Assembly: GCF_014904795.1 (NCBI RefSeq)
Contig: NZ_JACZFS010000019.1
Coordinates: forward strand, 143,761-207,760
Source: Nisaea nitritireducens
GTDB lineage: Bacteria > Pseudomonadota > Alphaproteobacteria > Thalassobaculales > Thalassobaculaceae
DNA: 64,000 bases
Direction: 5' to 3'
In this document: in pieces, positions 56,577 through 64,000 of the stretch
Numbering within the stretch: the first letter of the stretch is position 1
Layout: every line of letters starts with the position of its first letter
The notes under the pieces: model-generated
Seen by the model: the letters and a program-made list of their open reading frames with translations, nothing else
Database searches by the model: none
What the model was told of the DNA's origin: nothing
Made by a program: the position numbers and the translations under genes

Positions 56577-57722
56577 ATGGAGAAAGACATGACCGAAACA
56601 ACAGATTTTGAAGCCAAGGCCGATATCGCGGAGATCGCGGTAGAGCGTTACAAGCAGGGCCTGCTGACCCGCCGCGGCTTCATCGCCGCAATGGGCGCGC
56701 TGGGTATCCTGCCGGCGCTTAGCGGCAAGACAATGGCCGCGACGACGGAAATCATCGTCGTGAACTGGGGCGGTAAAGCCAAGGACATCCTTCAGGAAGT
56801 CATGTGCGATACCTACACCAAGGAAACCGGCATCAAGGTCACCGTGGACGGCGCCGGCCCGTCCGCCGGCAAGATCCGCGCAATGGTCGAAAGTAACGCA
56901 GTAGTCTGGGACCTGTGCGACAGTGGCGCCGGCTCGGCGCTGATCCTGGAAAAAGCGGGCGTCACCCAGCCGATCGATTACAGCATTGTCGACAAGTCCA
57001 AGGTGCTCGACGGCGCCGTCTACAACAACGGTGTCGGCAACTACGTCTATTCCTACGTGCTGGCCTCGAACCCGAAACTGCTCGGCGGCAATGTTCCGCA
57101 GAGCTGGGAAGATGTTTGGAACGTCAAAGACTTTCCGGGCATGCGGACGTTCCGCAAGTCGGTCCGCGGCATGCTGGAAAGCGCCACGATGTCCATGGGA
57201 GTTGCTCCGAAGGACGTTTACGAAGCCCTCGGCACCGATGACGGCATCAAGGCCTCCATCGACCGTTTCCGCCAGCTCCGCGAGCATGTCATCGTCTGGG
57301 GCTCCGGCAGCGACAGCCAGAACCTGTTCCTGCAGGAAGAAGTCTCCATCGGCAACATCTGGTCGACCCGTGCCCATCTGCTGAAAGACCAGATGGAAGA
57401 AGGCAGCTTCACAGTCACCTTCAATGGCGGCGTCGTCGCTCCGGGCATCTGGGTTGTCCCGAAGAGCAACCCGGCCGGCACGGAAGAGGTGATGAAGTTC
57501 ATCGCCCATGCCCAGACACCGGAACTGCAGGTCAAATGGCTTGAGATGATCGGTTGTGGTCCGGCCAACCCGGCCGCCGCCGCTCTGGTGCCGGACTCGA
57601 TGCAGAAATGGAATCCGTCGAGCCCTGAAAATCTGGCCACCCAGATTATGTACAACGACACCTGGTACGCAAAGAACCAGATCTCGGCCGAAGAACTCTA
57701 CGTGGACGCGCTTATCAACTAA
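56577..57722 (+). CDS. Periplasmic substrate-binding protein, PotD-like, Tat-exported
   Basis: This 381-residue protein has a long N-terminus, then a twin-arginine motif TRRGFIAAMGALGILPA near residue 31. The mature domain starts TTEIIVVNWGGKAKDILQE, the spermidine/putrescine-binding (SBP_bac_8) fold. Acidic residues in the cleft region DLCDSGAGSALI and WGSGSDSQNLF may bind an amine or amide. A GC-rich hairpin follows the gene, as often after high-copy binding proteins. Confidence 0.92.
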   Translation: MEKDMTETTDFEAKADIAEIAVERYKQGLLTRRGFIAAMGALGILPALSGKTMAATTEIIVVNWGGKAKDILQEVMCDTYTKETGIKVTVDGAGPSAGKIRAMVESNAVVWDLCDSGAGSALILEKAGVTQPIDYSIVDKSKVLDGAVYNNGVGNYVYSYVLASNPKLLGGNVPQSWEDVWNVKDFPGMRTFRKSVRGMLESATMSMGVAPKDVYEALGTDDGIKASIDRFRQLREHVIVWGSGSDSQNLFLQEEVSIGNIWSTRAHLLKDQMEEGSFTVTFNGGVVAPGIWVVPKSNPAGTEEVMKFIAHAQTPELQVKWLEMIGCGPANPAAAALVPDSMQKWNPSSPENLATQIMYNDTWYAKNQISAEELYVDALIN

Positions 57723-57736
57723 GCCGTCCGGCGGGC

Positions 57737-57766
57737 GGGGCGGCGCCTCCCTCCAGGAGCCGCCCC
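57737..57766 (+). terminator. GC-rich hairpin after the binding-protein gene (attenuator)
   Basis: GGGGCGGC (57737-57744) and GCCGCCCC (57759-57766) pair, followed by GTTCCTTT. The weak T-run suggests partial termination, so the binding protein can be made in excess over the permeases 34 bases further on. Confidence 0.6.
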
Positions 57767-57800
57767 GTTCCTTTATGACCCTTCCCCGACCGGAGCCGAC

Positions 57801-58643
57801 ATGCCGCGTCTGAACGACCAGACCCGCTATTGGATGCTAGTGCTGCCCGCGCTGGCCATCATGGTAATCTTCTACATCCTGCCCGTTCTGGGCATCTGGG
57901 AGATTTCCTTCACCGAACCGGCCACCGGTTTCGGCAACTACGTGAAGATGACGGAGTCGAACGCGGTCAAGACCAGCTTCATCCTGACCTTCCGTGTCGC
58001 CGCCATCACCACCGTCGGCTGCCTGCTGCTCGGCTATATTGTCGCCTATGCGATCTCGAACTTCGTCAGCCGCCTGACGCCCCTGATGATGGCGCTGGTG
58101 CTGCTGCCCTTCTGGGTTTCGGTGCTGATCCGCTCCTTCAGCTGGATCATACTGCTCGGCCGTTCCGGTCTGGTGAACGACACCCTGCGCGATATCGGAC
58201 TGATCTCCAGCCCCCTGCGCCTGATGCACAATGAACTCGGCGTTCTGATCGCCATGATTCACGTCATGCTACCCTTCGCGGTGCTGCCGATGCTGGCCAA
58301 TATGCGCGGCATTTCGCGTTCCTATACGGATGCGGCGCGCGGCCTCGGCGCCAGCGAATGGACGGCCTTCCGCTCGGTCTATTTTCCGCAGACGCTGCCT
58401 GGCGTGTTCTCCGGCGCACTGCTGGTTTTCGTTCTTTCCCTCGGCTTTTTCGTCACCCCGGCGCTGCTTGGCGGCGGCCGCGTGCTGATGATCTCCGAAT
58501 ACATCACCTACCAGATCCAGGAATTCCTGGCCTGGGGCCTCGGCTCGGCGCTTTCGGTGGCCCTGCTGGTCGCGACCGCCCTGGTCCTGCTCATCGCGGC
58601 GCGCTTCGTGAACCTGAAGTCGGCCCTGCTGGAGCGCAACTGA
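57801..58643 (+). CDS. ABC transporter permease, PotB-like
   Basis: This 280-residue protein has six hydrophobic segments and the EAA loop YTDAARGLGASEWTAFRSVY near residue 175. Start MPRLNDQTRY is preceded by GGAG. Its stop overlaps the next permease start by one base. It forms one half of the membrane channel. Confidence 0.93.
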   Translation: MPRLNDQTRYWMLVLPALAIMVIFYILPVLGIWEISFTEPATGFGNYVKMTESNAVKTSFILTFRVAAITTVGCLLLGYIVAYAISNFVSRLTPLMMALVLLPFWVSVLIRSFSWIILLGRSGLVNDTLRDIGLISSPLRLMHNELGVLIAMIHVMLPFAVLPMLANMRGISRSYTDAARGLGASEWTAFRSVYFPQTLPGVFSGALLVFVLSLGFFVTPALLGGGRVLMISEYITYQIQEFLAWGLGSALSVALLVATALVLLIAARFVNLKSALLERN

Positions 58644-59422
58644 TGAAGACCTCGCCGTTCCGAATCTTCTTCAATACAGGGGCCTGGGCCGTCCTCGCGT
58701 TTCTGCTGCTGCCGCTGCTCGTGGTCATTCCGATCTCGCTGACCGACACCAGCTATATCGGCCTGCCGAAACAGCATCTTTCCCTGCAGCACTATGAGAA
58801 CTATTTCAGCTCCGCCGAATGGCTCGGCGCGACCTGGACCAGTATCTGGATCGGCGTCGCGGTGGCGATAGCCGCCACCGTGCTCGGCACCGCCTTCTCT
58901 ATCGGCTGCTGGCTGATTTCGAACCGGGCCTCGACCATCGCCCGCTGGGTCCTGATTGTGCCAATTCTGGTGCCGCCCGTGGTCCAGTCCCTCGGCTTCT
59001 ACCGGTTCTGGGTAAAGCTCGATCTGATCGACACCTATTTCGGCGTCATCCTGGCCCACACCCTGCTGGCGCTGCCCTACGTCTCGATCTCCGTCTTCAC
59101 AGCGCTGGCCAATCTTGACCGCCGCATTACCCAGGCCGCGCGGAGCCTCGGCGCTTCGGTCTGGCAAACGGTGATCTCGGTGATCATTCCGGCTATCCGC
59201 CCCGGCATGTTGACCGGCGGCATCTTCGCCTTCATCGTCAGCTTCGATGAAATCGTCGGCGTTTTGTTCCTCACCGTCCGCACTGTAAACACGCTGCCGA
59301 AACAGATCTGGGAAGGCATTCAGGAGAGTATCGATCCGACCATCGCGGCGGTCGCCACCTTCCTCGTTGTCCTTTCCCTGATTGCCACTGCCGCCGTTTC
59401 CCTGCGCAAGAAGACCGCATGA
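58643..59422 (+). CDS. ABC transporter permease, PotC-like
   Basis: This 259-residue protein begins MKTSPFRIFFNTG, with six helices and the EAA loop ITQAARSLGASVWQTVISVI near residue 160. I used the ATG 58643 (TGATG overlap), not a longer in-frame reading from 58358 inside the PotB-like gene. It forms the second half of the channel. The amidohydrolase start follows after one base. Confidence 0.93.
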   Translation: MKTSPFRIFFNTGAWAVLAFLLLPLLVVIPISLTDTSYIGLPKQHLSLQHYENYFSSAEWLGATWTSIWIGVAVAIAATVLGTAFSIGCWLISNRASTIARWVLIVPILVPPVVQSLGFYRFWVKLDLIDTYFGVILAHTLLALPYVSISVFTALANLDRRITQAARSLGASVWQTVISVIIPAIRPGMLTGGIFAFIVSFDEIVGVLFLTVRTVNTLPKQIWEGIQESIDPTIAAVATFLVVLSLIATAAVSLRKKTA

Positions 59423-59423
59423 C

Positions 59424-60794
59424 ATGACCCGATTGCTGCTGCGTGACGCCCGCTATGTCCACCATGGCGCGGATGGAAAACCCGAAATCCGCCGGGGCCA
59501 TATCGCCATCGACGGCAGCCGGATCGCTGCCATAGCCGACAGCCTGAACGGCACCGACTTCGCGGATTTCGAGCCCGTCGACATGACTGACCGGCTGGTC
59601 ACCCCCGGCCTGATAAACGCCCACACCCACGCGGTGCTGCTTGTGCTGCGGGGCACGGTCGAGGATATCGAGGGCAACCTCGTCTACCAGTACATGGTTC
59701 CAGCCTCCTATCTGCTGGAGCCGCAGGAACGCGCCGCCATCGCCCGCCTGGCCTGCGCCGAGGCAATCCGCTCCGGCACCACGACGATGGTCGACCCACT
59801 GCGCCATGTCGCCGATTACGCACCTGCAATGGTCGATACCGGCATGCGGCTCTGGCTCGCCGAAAGCTGCGCCGACGCTGTGACTACCGAGGTCGGCAGC
59901 GGCACCTACCGGTTCGACAGGGAATTCGGCGAGACCTTCCTTGCCCGTACCCGCGATCTGATCGAGCGCTTCCACGGCACCGAGGACGACCGCGTCCGGG
60001 TGATGATCTCCGCTCACGCACCGGACAATTGCAGTCCCTGGATGCTGGCGGAGCTGAAGAAGCTCGCGCGGCAACATAGCCTGCGCCGCACGGTGCATCT
60101 CAGCCAGATCATCAGTGAGAAGAAACAGGTCGAGAGCCTGCATGGCTGCACCTCGACGGAGTATCTGCAACGCAACGATTTCCTCGGCGACGATCTGCTG
60201 GCCGTGCATTGGACCTTCTGCACCGAGCAGGATGTCCAGATCCTGGCCGAGACCGGTACCCATTTCGCCCATTGCCCCGCGTCGATGTCCGCCAAGGGCC
60301 CGCACAGCCTGCCGATCAAGGCGATCCTCGAATCAGGTGTGAATATCGCGCTCGGTACGGACAATATGACCGAAGACATGTTCCACGCCATGAAGCTCGG
60401 CCTGACCGTGCATCGCGGCGCCTATGGCCGGTCGGTCACGCCGACACCGAACGACATTTTCAATTACGCCACCGTGAATGCCGCCCGCGCGCTGGACCAT
60501 CCGGGCATCGGTCATATCGCGCCGGGCATGAAGGCCGATCTCGCCATGATCGACCTGATGACACCGGCCATGACGCCACGGCTTTCCGCGATCTCGAATC
60601 TGGTGCATTACGGACATCCGGGACTGGTCACCGACACCATGGTCGACGGCCGGTTCCTGATGCGGGACAGGGAATTGCTGACCGTCGACGAGAAGGCCGC
60701 CGTGACGGAAGCACAGAACGCGACCGAGGCGATGTGGCAGCGGTTCGAAGCAGAAGACAGGGGCGTGCCGCTTCCGGCGACCGACCCGGCCTGA
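59424..60794 (+). CDS. Amidohydrolase (SsnA/chlorohydrolase type, AtzA/TrzN superfamily)
   Basis: This 456-residue enzyme has NAHTHAVL near residue 58, AHAPDNCSPW near residue 198, HLSQ near residue 220, HWTFC, then the metal Asp in LGTDNMTEDMFHAMKLG near residue 312. It hydrolyses C-N (or C-Cl) bonds of guanine-, melamine- or creatinine-like rings. I chose the ATG 59424; the longer in-frame reading from 59382 begins inside the permease gene. Its place behind the importer suggests that it acts first on the imported compound. Confidence 0.9.
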   Translation: MTRLLLRDARYVHHGADGKPEIRRGHIAIDGSRIAAIADSLNGTDFADFEPVDMTDRLVTPGLINAHTHAVLLVLRGTVEDIEGNLVYQYMVPASYLLEPQERAAIARLACAEAIRSGTTTMVDPLRHVADYAPAMVDTGMRLWLAESCADAVTTEVGSGTYRFDREFGETFLARTRDLIERFHGTEDDRVRVMISAHAPDNCSPWMLAELKKLARQHSLRRTVHLSQIISEKKQVESLHGCTSTEYLQRNDFLGDDLLAVHWTFCTEQDVQILAETGTHFAHCPASMSAKGPHSLPIKAILESGVNIALGTDNMTEDMFHAMKLGLTVHRGAYGRSVTPTPNDIFNYATVNAARALDHPGIGHIAPGMKADLAMIDLMTPAMTPRLSAISNLVHYGHPGLVTDTMVDGRFLMRDRELLTVDEKAAVTEAQNATEAMWQRFEAEDRGVPLPATDPA

Positions 60795-60833
60795 AAAAAA
60801 TAATCCCGCCCGGCGGGAGCCAAGGGGGACTAC

Positions 60834-61595
60834 ATGACCTTTTCGATCATCGGACGCTGCGAGCGCACTGGCTGCTATGGCGCGGCCATCACCACATCCG
60901 ACCTGGCCGTTGGGTCGCGCTGCGTGCGCCTCTCCCATGGCCGCGGCGCCATGCTGTCCCAGCACCGGACCGACAGCCGTCTCGGCGATCTCGGCATCTC
61001 CCTGCTTTCAAAGGGCGCCGCGGCGGATGCGGTCGTCTCGGAGGTTTGCGCCTCCACCGCCGATATCGAATGGCGCCAGATCGGTGCGCTCGATTCCGAC
61101 GGAAGGGCAGCTGCCTATCACGGCCGCCGGATGTATTCGATCTACTCCCATACGGTCGGCCGAAACTGTCTCGCACTCGGCAATATCCTCGCCAATCCGG
61201 AAGTGACCCAGAAGATGGCCGACGCCTTCTCCCGCGATCCTTCCCTGCCGCTCGCCGAACGGCTGATGAAGGCGTTGGAAGCCGGACGCGACAGCGGCGG
61301 CGAAATCCTCGGCCCGCTCCGCTCGGCGGCCCTGCGTGTTACCGGAGAGCACGGCATCGACACTTACGATCTGCGGATCGATATATCCGCTACTGACGCC
61401 GTTGCCGATCTGCGTACCCTGTACGAGGCCTATCAGGGCCGCGAGGACACCATCCGCCGCGTTGCGCTGGAGCCGGAAACCATGCCCATCATGCGCAATC
61501 TTTTCGAGGCAAGCATCGAGCGGATCGCGGAGTTGGGTCTCGAGGACAGGTTCCCCACCGCCAGGCACCGGGATAGCTGGACCGTGAAGGACTGA
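60834..61595 (+). CDS. DUF1028 domain protein (second copy)
   Basis: This 253-residue protein begins MTFSIIGRCERTGCYGAAITTSD, with a DUF1028 core and a C-terminal extension of about 40 residues not present in the copy at 52719. Identity to that copy is modest, for example MTFSxxGRCExTG and CLALGN. GGGGG precedes the ATG. It sits between the amidohydrolase and the oxidase, 3 bases from the latter. Confidence 0.88.
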   Translation: MTFSIIGRCERTGCYGAAITTSDLAVGSRCVRLSHGRGAMLSQHRTDSRLGDLGISLLSKGAAADAVVSEVCASTADIEWRQIGALDSDGRAAAYHGRRMYSIYSHTVGRNCLALGNILANPEVTQKMADAFSRDPSLPLAERLMKALEAGRDSGGEILGPLRSAALRVTGEHGIDTYDLRIDISATDAVADLRTLYEAYQGREDTIRRVALEPETMPIMRNLFEASIERIAELGLEDRFPTARHRDSWTVKD

Positions 61596-61598
61596 GCC

Positions 61599-62891
61599 AT
61601 GGCAAGCAATAGTATCTACTGGAACGCAAGCGCCAGTCCGGCCCGGACCACAACAGAAAGCACGCTGCCGGAGCGTGTCGACGTGGCCATCGTCGGCGCT
61701 GGATATACCGGGCTTGCCGCAGCCATCCATCTGGCACGGGCGGGCCGCTCCGTCGCTGTGTTTGACGCGGAAGAGATCGGCCATGGCTGCTCATCCCGCA
61801 ACGGCGGCATGGTCGGCCCCAGCTTTCATCAGCTCGGTATCGCCGGTCTGACCTCCCAGTATGGCGAGGCGAAAGCCCATGCGATCATGCAGGAGGGCAT
61901 GAACGCGCTCGACTATTTCGAACGCTTCGTCGCGGAAGAAAAGCTCGATTGCGATCTGCAAATGACCGGCCGCTTCCGGGGCGCCCGCAGCGTCGCTGGC
62001 TATGATGCGACAGCGCGGGAATGCGAGAAGCTGAACAAGGCCGTCGGCCTGCCATTTGAGATGATCGGCAAGGAGAACCAGCGGGCCGAGATCGGCACGG
62101 ATTTCTTCGATGGCGGCGTGGTCTACCATCGCGATGGCGGCATTCACCCGCGCAAGCTCGTCAATGCCCTGGCCGAGAAGGCAATCGAAGCCGGCGCGAT
62201 GCTGTTTCCCTCGACGCCCGTCAAGGGCATGCGCCGCGACGGCACGGAAACGGAAATCTTCTGCGCAGACACAGTGGTAAAGGCCCGCGACGTTCTGGTT
62301 GCGACCAACGGCTATGCCGACCGCCGCAGCAATGCAATGCACCAGCGCGTGGTGCAGATCCGGACAGGTGCCATCGCCACCGAGGAAATTCCGGTGGATC
62401 TGATGGCCGAGCTGTCGCCGAAAGGCCGAATGTTCGGCGAATCCGCCCGGATCTTCATGTGGTTCCGCCCTTCGCCGGACGGCAAGCGCTTCATCTTCGG
62501 CGGCCGCATGGGCGAGCCGGGCTGCACGCCGGAGGTGCGCGCCGCCGCCATCCGGACAGCAGCTCTCCGCGTATTCCCGCAGCTTGAAAACATCGGCGCC
62601 GCGCATGTCTGGTACGGCGATGTCGCCTATACCCCGGACCACTCCCCTCACCTCGGTTTCGAGGACGGCGTCTGGCTCGCGGGCGGCTATTGCGGCTCTG
62701 GCGTCACCCGTAGTCTCTACTTTGCCATGAAGCTGTCCCGCCGGATCCTCGGCGAGGCGAATGCGGAGACCGCCTTCGACGACCTGCCCTTCAAGAAGGT
62801 CCCTTTCAAGCCGTTTTCCCGGAAAGTGGCCGACCTGATGTCCCGCTGGTGGGCATGGCGGGACGAGCGGGACCTGATGAAGCGCGCCTGA
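61599..62891 (+). CDS. FAD-dependent oxidoreductase, DAO family (PuuB-like)
   Basis: This 430-residue enzyme has an FAD motif VAIVGAGYTGLAAAIHLAR near residue 30, CSSRNGGMVGP near residue 66 and a C-terminal GVWLAGGYCGSGVTRSLYFA. This matches gamma-glutamylputrescine oxidase and related amine oxidases. It should oxidise an amine produced in the pathway to imine and H2O2. The substrate is inferred only from context. Confidence 0.9.
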   Translation: MASNSIYWNASASPARTTTESTLPERVDVAIVGAGYTGLAAAIHLARAGRSVAVFDAEEIGHGCSSRNGGMVGPSFHQLGIAGLTSQYGEAKAHAIMQEGMNALDYFERFVAEEKLDCDLQMTGRFRGARSVAGYDATARECEKLNKAVGLPFEMIGKENQRAEIGTDFFDGGVVYHRDGGIHPRKLVNALAEKAIEAGAMLFPSTPVKGMRRDGTETEIFCADTVVKARDVLVATNGYADRRSNAMHQRVVQIRTGAIATEEIPVDLMAELSPKGRMFGESARIFMWFRPSPDGKRFIFGGRMGEPGCTPEVRAAAIRTAALRVFPQLENIGAAHVWYGDVAYTPDHSPHLGFEDGVWLAGGYCGSGVTRSLYFAMKLSRRILGEANAETAFDDLPFKKVPFKPFSRKVADLMSRWWAWRDERDLMKRA

Positions 62892-63082
62892 GCACTCGCA
62901 GGTCGTGACATGGCGGAATGACGCCCTGCGCTTTCCGGCCAATGACCGCCCGCCCCATGGCGTGGTAATTCTTCCTCCATCGATACCGGCGGATCCCTCC
63001 GCCGCGCTCAATCAAATGCATGAAGACCGGCTAGGCTGAACCAGCCGCACGGTCTCGGCATCTTCTGGGAGGAAGAAACCAA

Positions 63083-63979
63083 ATGACTGTCGGTTTTATC
63101 GGACTTGGCCGCATGGGACGCCCGATGGCGTCCAACCTTTGCCGCAAGGGTTTCCGGCTGGTCGTCAACGACATCAATCAGGATGCGGTGAAGGAGCTTG
63201 AGCTGCTGCAGGCATCGAGCGCAGCAACCGTCGCCGAAGTCGCCAGCAAGTCCGAGGTGATCGTGACCATGCTGCCCGACTCGCCCGTTGTGCGTGAGGT
63301 TGTCGCCGGGCCGGACGGGATTATCGCGAACGCCCCGAAAGGCGCCCTCATCCTCGACATGAGCACGGTCGACCCGGAGACGACGGACGAACTGGCTGCG
63401 GCCGCCAAGGCAAAGGGCCTGAGCTTTGTCGATGCACCGGTCGGCCGCCTCGCCCAGCATGCGGACCGGGGTGAATCCCTCTTCATGGTCGGTGCCGAGC
63501 CGGAAGATTTCGAGCGGGTGAAGCCGATGCTCGAAGCCATGGGAACCACCGTCTATCATTGCGGCGGTGTCGGTACCGGAACCCGCACGAAACTCGTGAA
63601 CAATTTCCTCGCCGTCGCGTCCTGCCAGTTCAATGCCGAGGCACTAGCCCTGTCACAGGGCTTCGGACTCGATCTGGAGCGGACGCTGGATGTGATCTAC
63701 GGCACGACGGCGGTAAACGGTCAGCTCAAGGTGAACTGGCCGGACAAGGTGCTGAAAGGCGATACTGCGCCGGGCTTCACCATCGATCTCGCCCACAAGG
63801 ATCTTTCGCTGATCATCCAGGCCGCGAATGCCGCCAAGGTGCCGATGCCGATGGCCGCCGCCGCGCGGGAGATGTTCACCGCCGCCCGCGCCCGGGGCTT
63901 CGGCAAACAGGATTTCTCCGCCATGGCCGACGCGCATTGCGATCTTGCGAATATCGAGAAACCGCGCCTGAAACAGTAG
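63083..63979 (+). CDS. Beta-hydroxyacid dehydrogenase, YihU/sulfolactaldehyde reductase-like
   Basis: This 298-residue NAD(P)-dependent enzyme has the Rossmann motif GFIGLGRMGRPMA at residue 4, DAPVGRLAQHADRG near residue 117, the catalytic Lys in GTRTKLVNNFLA near residue 171 and WPDKVLKGDTAPGFTIDLAHKDL. The VPVGR...H and WPxKVLKGD segments are closer to YihU than to 3-hydroxyisobutyrate dehydrogenase. It probably reduces an aldehyde-acid or oxidises the matching alcohol. A 191-base gap separates it from the oxidase; AGGAGGAA (spelled GGGAGGAAG) precedes the ATG. Confidence 0.88.
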   Translation: MTVGFIGLGRMGRPMASNLCRKGFRLVVNDINQDAVKELELLQASSAATVAEVASKSEVIVTMLPDSPVVREVVAGPDGIIANAPKGALILDMSTVDPETTDELAAAAKAKGLSFVDAPVGRLAQHADRGESLFMVGAEPEDFERVKPMLEAMGTTVYHCGGVGTGTRTKLVNNFLAVASCQFNAEALALSQGFGLDLERTLDVIYGTTAVNGQLKVNWPDKVLKGDTAPGFTIDLAHKDLSLIIQAANAAKVPMPMAAAAREMFTAARARGFGKQDFSAMADAHCDLANIEKPRLKQ

Positions 63980-64000
63980 ATAAACAAAAGCAGACGCCGG

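Overview
The window looks like chromosomal DNA of a GC-rich alphaproteobacterium, probably marine and of Rhodospirillales type. The evidence is the overall gene style, a taurine-pyruvate aminotransferase beside a TauR-like MocR regulator, an alternative N-type ATPase operon, and a PotABCD-type transport cluster for nitrogen compounds. No phage, insertion sequence, CRISPR array or rRNA was seen. The species cannot be named from the sequence alone.

Bases 1-12400 are mainly iron acquisition. A siderophore ABC importer on the minus strand (binding protein plus two permeases, the last cut by the window edge) faces a second complete importer on the plus strand (ATPase, two permeases, binding protein). 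The second converges on a TonB-dependent receptor that has a 17/19 Fur box just before its start. A GDP-mannose 3,5-epimerase-like gene, tRNA-Gln(CUG), an NtaA/DszA-type flavin monooxygenase and an IclR regulator lie among them. Bases 12700-18450 hold two small exported proteins, an RND efflux adaptor and pump, and a two-helix potassium channel.

Bases 18600-29450 are the most unusual part. Seven tightly packed or overlapping genes appear to form an electron-transfer chain spanning the envelope: a pentahaem cytochrome and a beta-barrel protein (outer membrane side), an FAD/NAD/[2Fe-2S] reductase with a membrane anchor, a tetrahaem c554-type cytochrome, a cyclic-nucleotide-binding protein fused to a four-cluster ferredoxin, a membrane cytochrome b with two His-X13-His pairs, and a decahaem cytochrome with a cysteine-rich cytoplasmic head. 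Together they carry 19 CxxCH haem sites. Two of the cytochromes share an unexplained Gln-Ser-Asp-x-Leu tandem repeat. I know of no described system with this exact composition; its direction and substrate are unknown.

Bases 29450-40000 hold tauR-tpa with two direct repeats upstream that fit TauR sites, a DEAD-box helicase, a methyltransferase, a Nudix hydrolase, a PiT phosphate transporter, a LysR regulator and a CmcJ/NvfI-like oxidoreductase. Bases 40048-46692 are a complete N-ATPase operon (atpD-C-Q-R-B-E-F-A-G) behind a perfect FNR/FixK box; its b subunit carries what looks like a fused delta domain.

Bases 46700-52700 contain a cytosine-deaminase-like amidohydrolase with a changed catalytic residue, then a FecR protein, an OmpA lipoprotein and a CHASE2 sensor kinase. 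Bases 52700-63980 are a catabolic cluster: N-carbamoyl-D-amino acid hydrolase with DUF1028, a divergent LysR gene, a four-gene ABC importer, an amidohydrolase, a second DUF1028 protein, a DAO-type oxidase and a YihU-like dehydrogenase. This suggests import and breakdown of a cyclic ureide, hydantoin or related N-compound.
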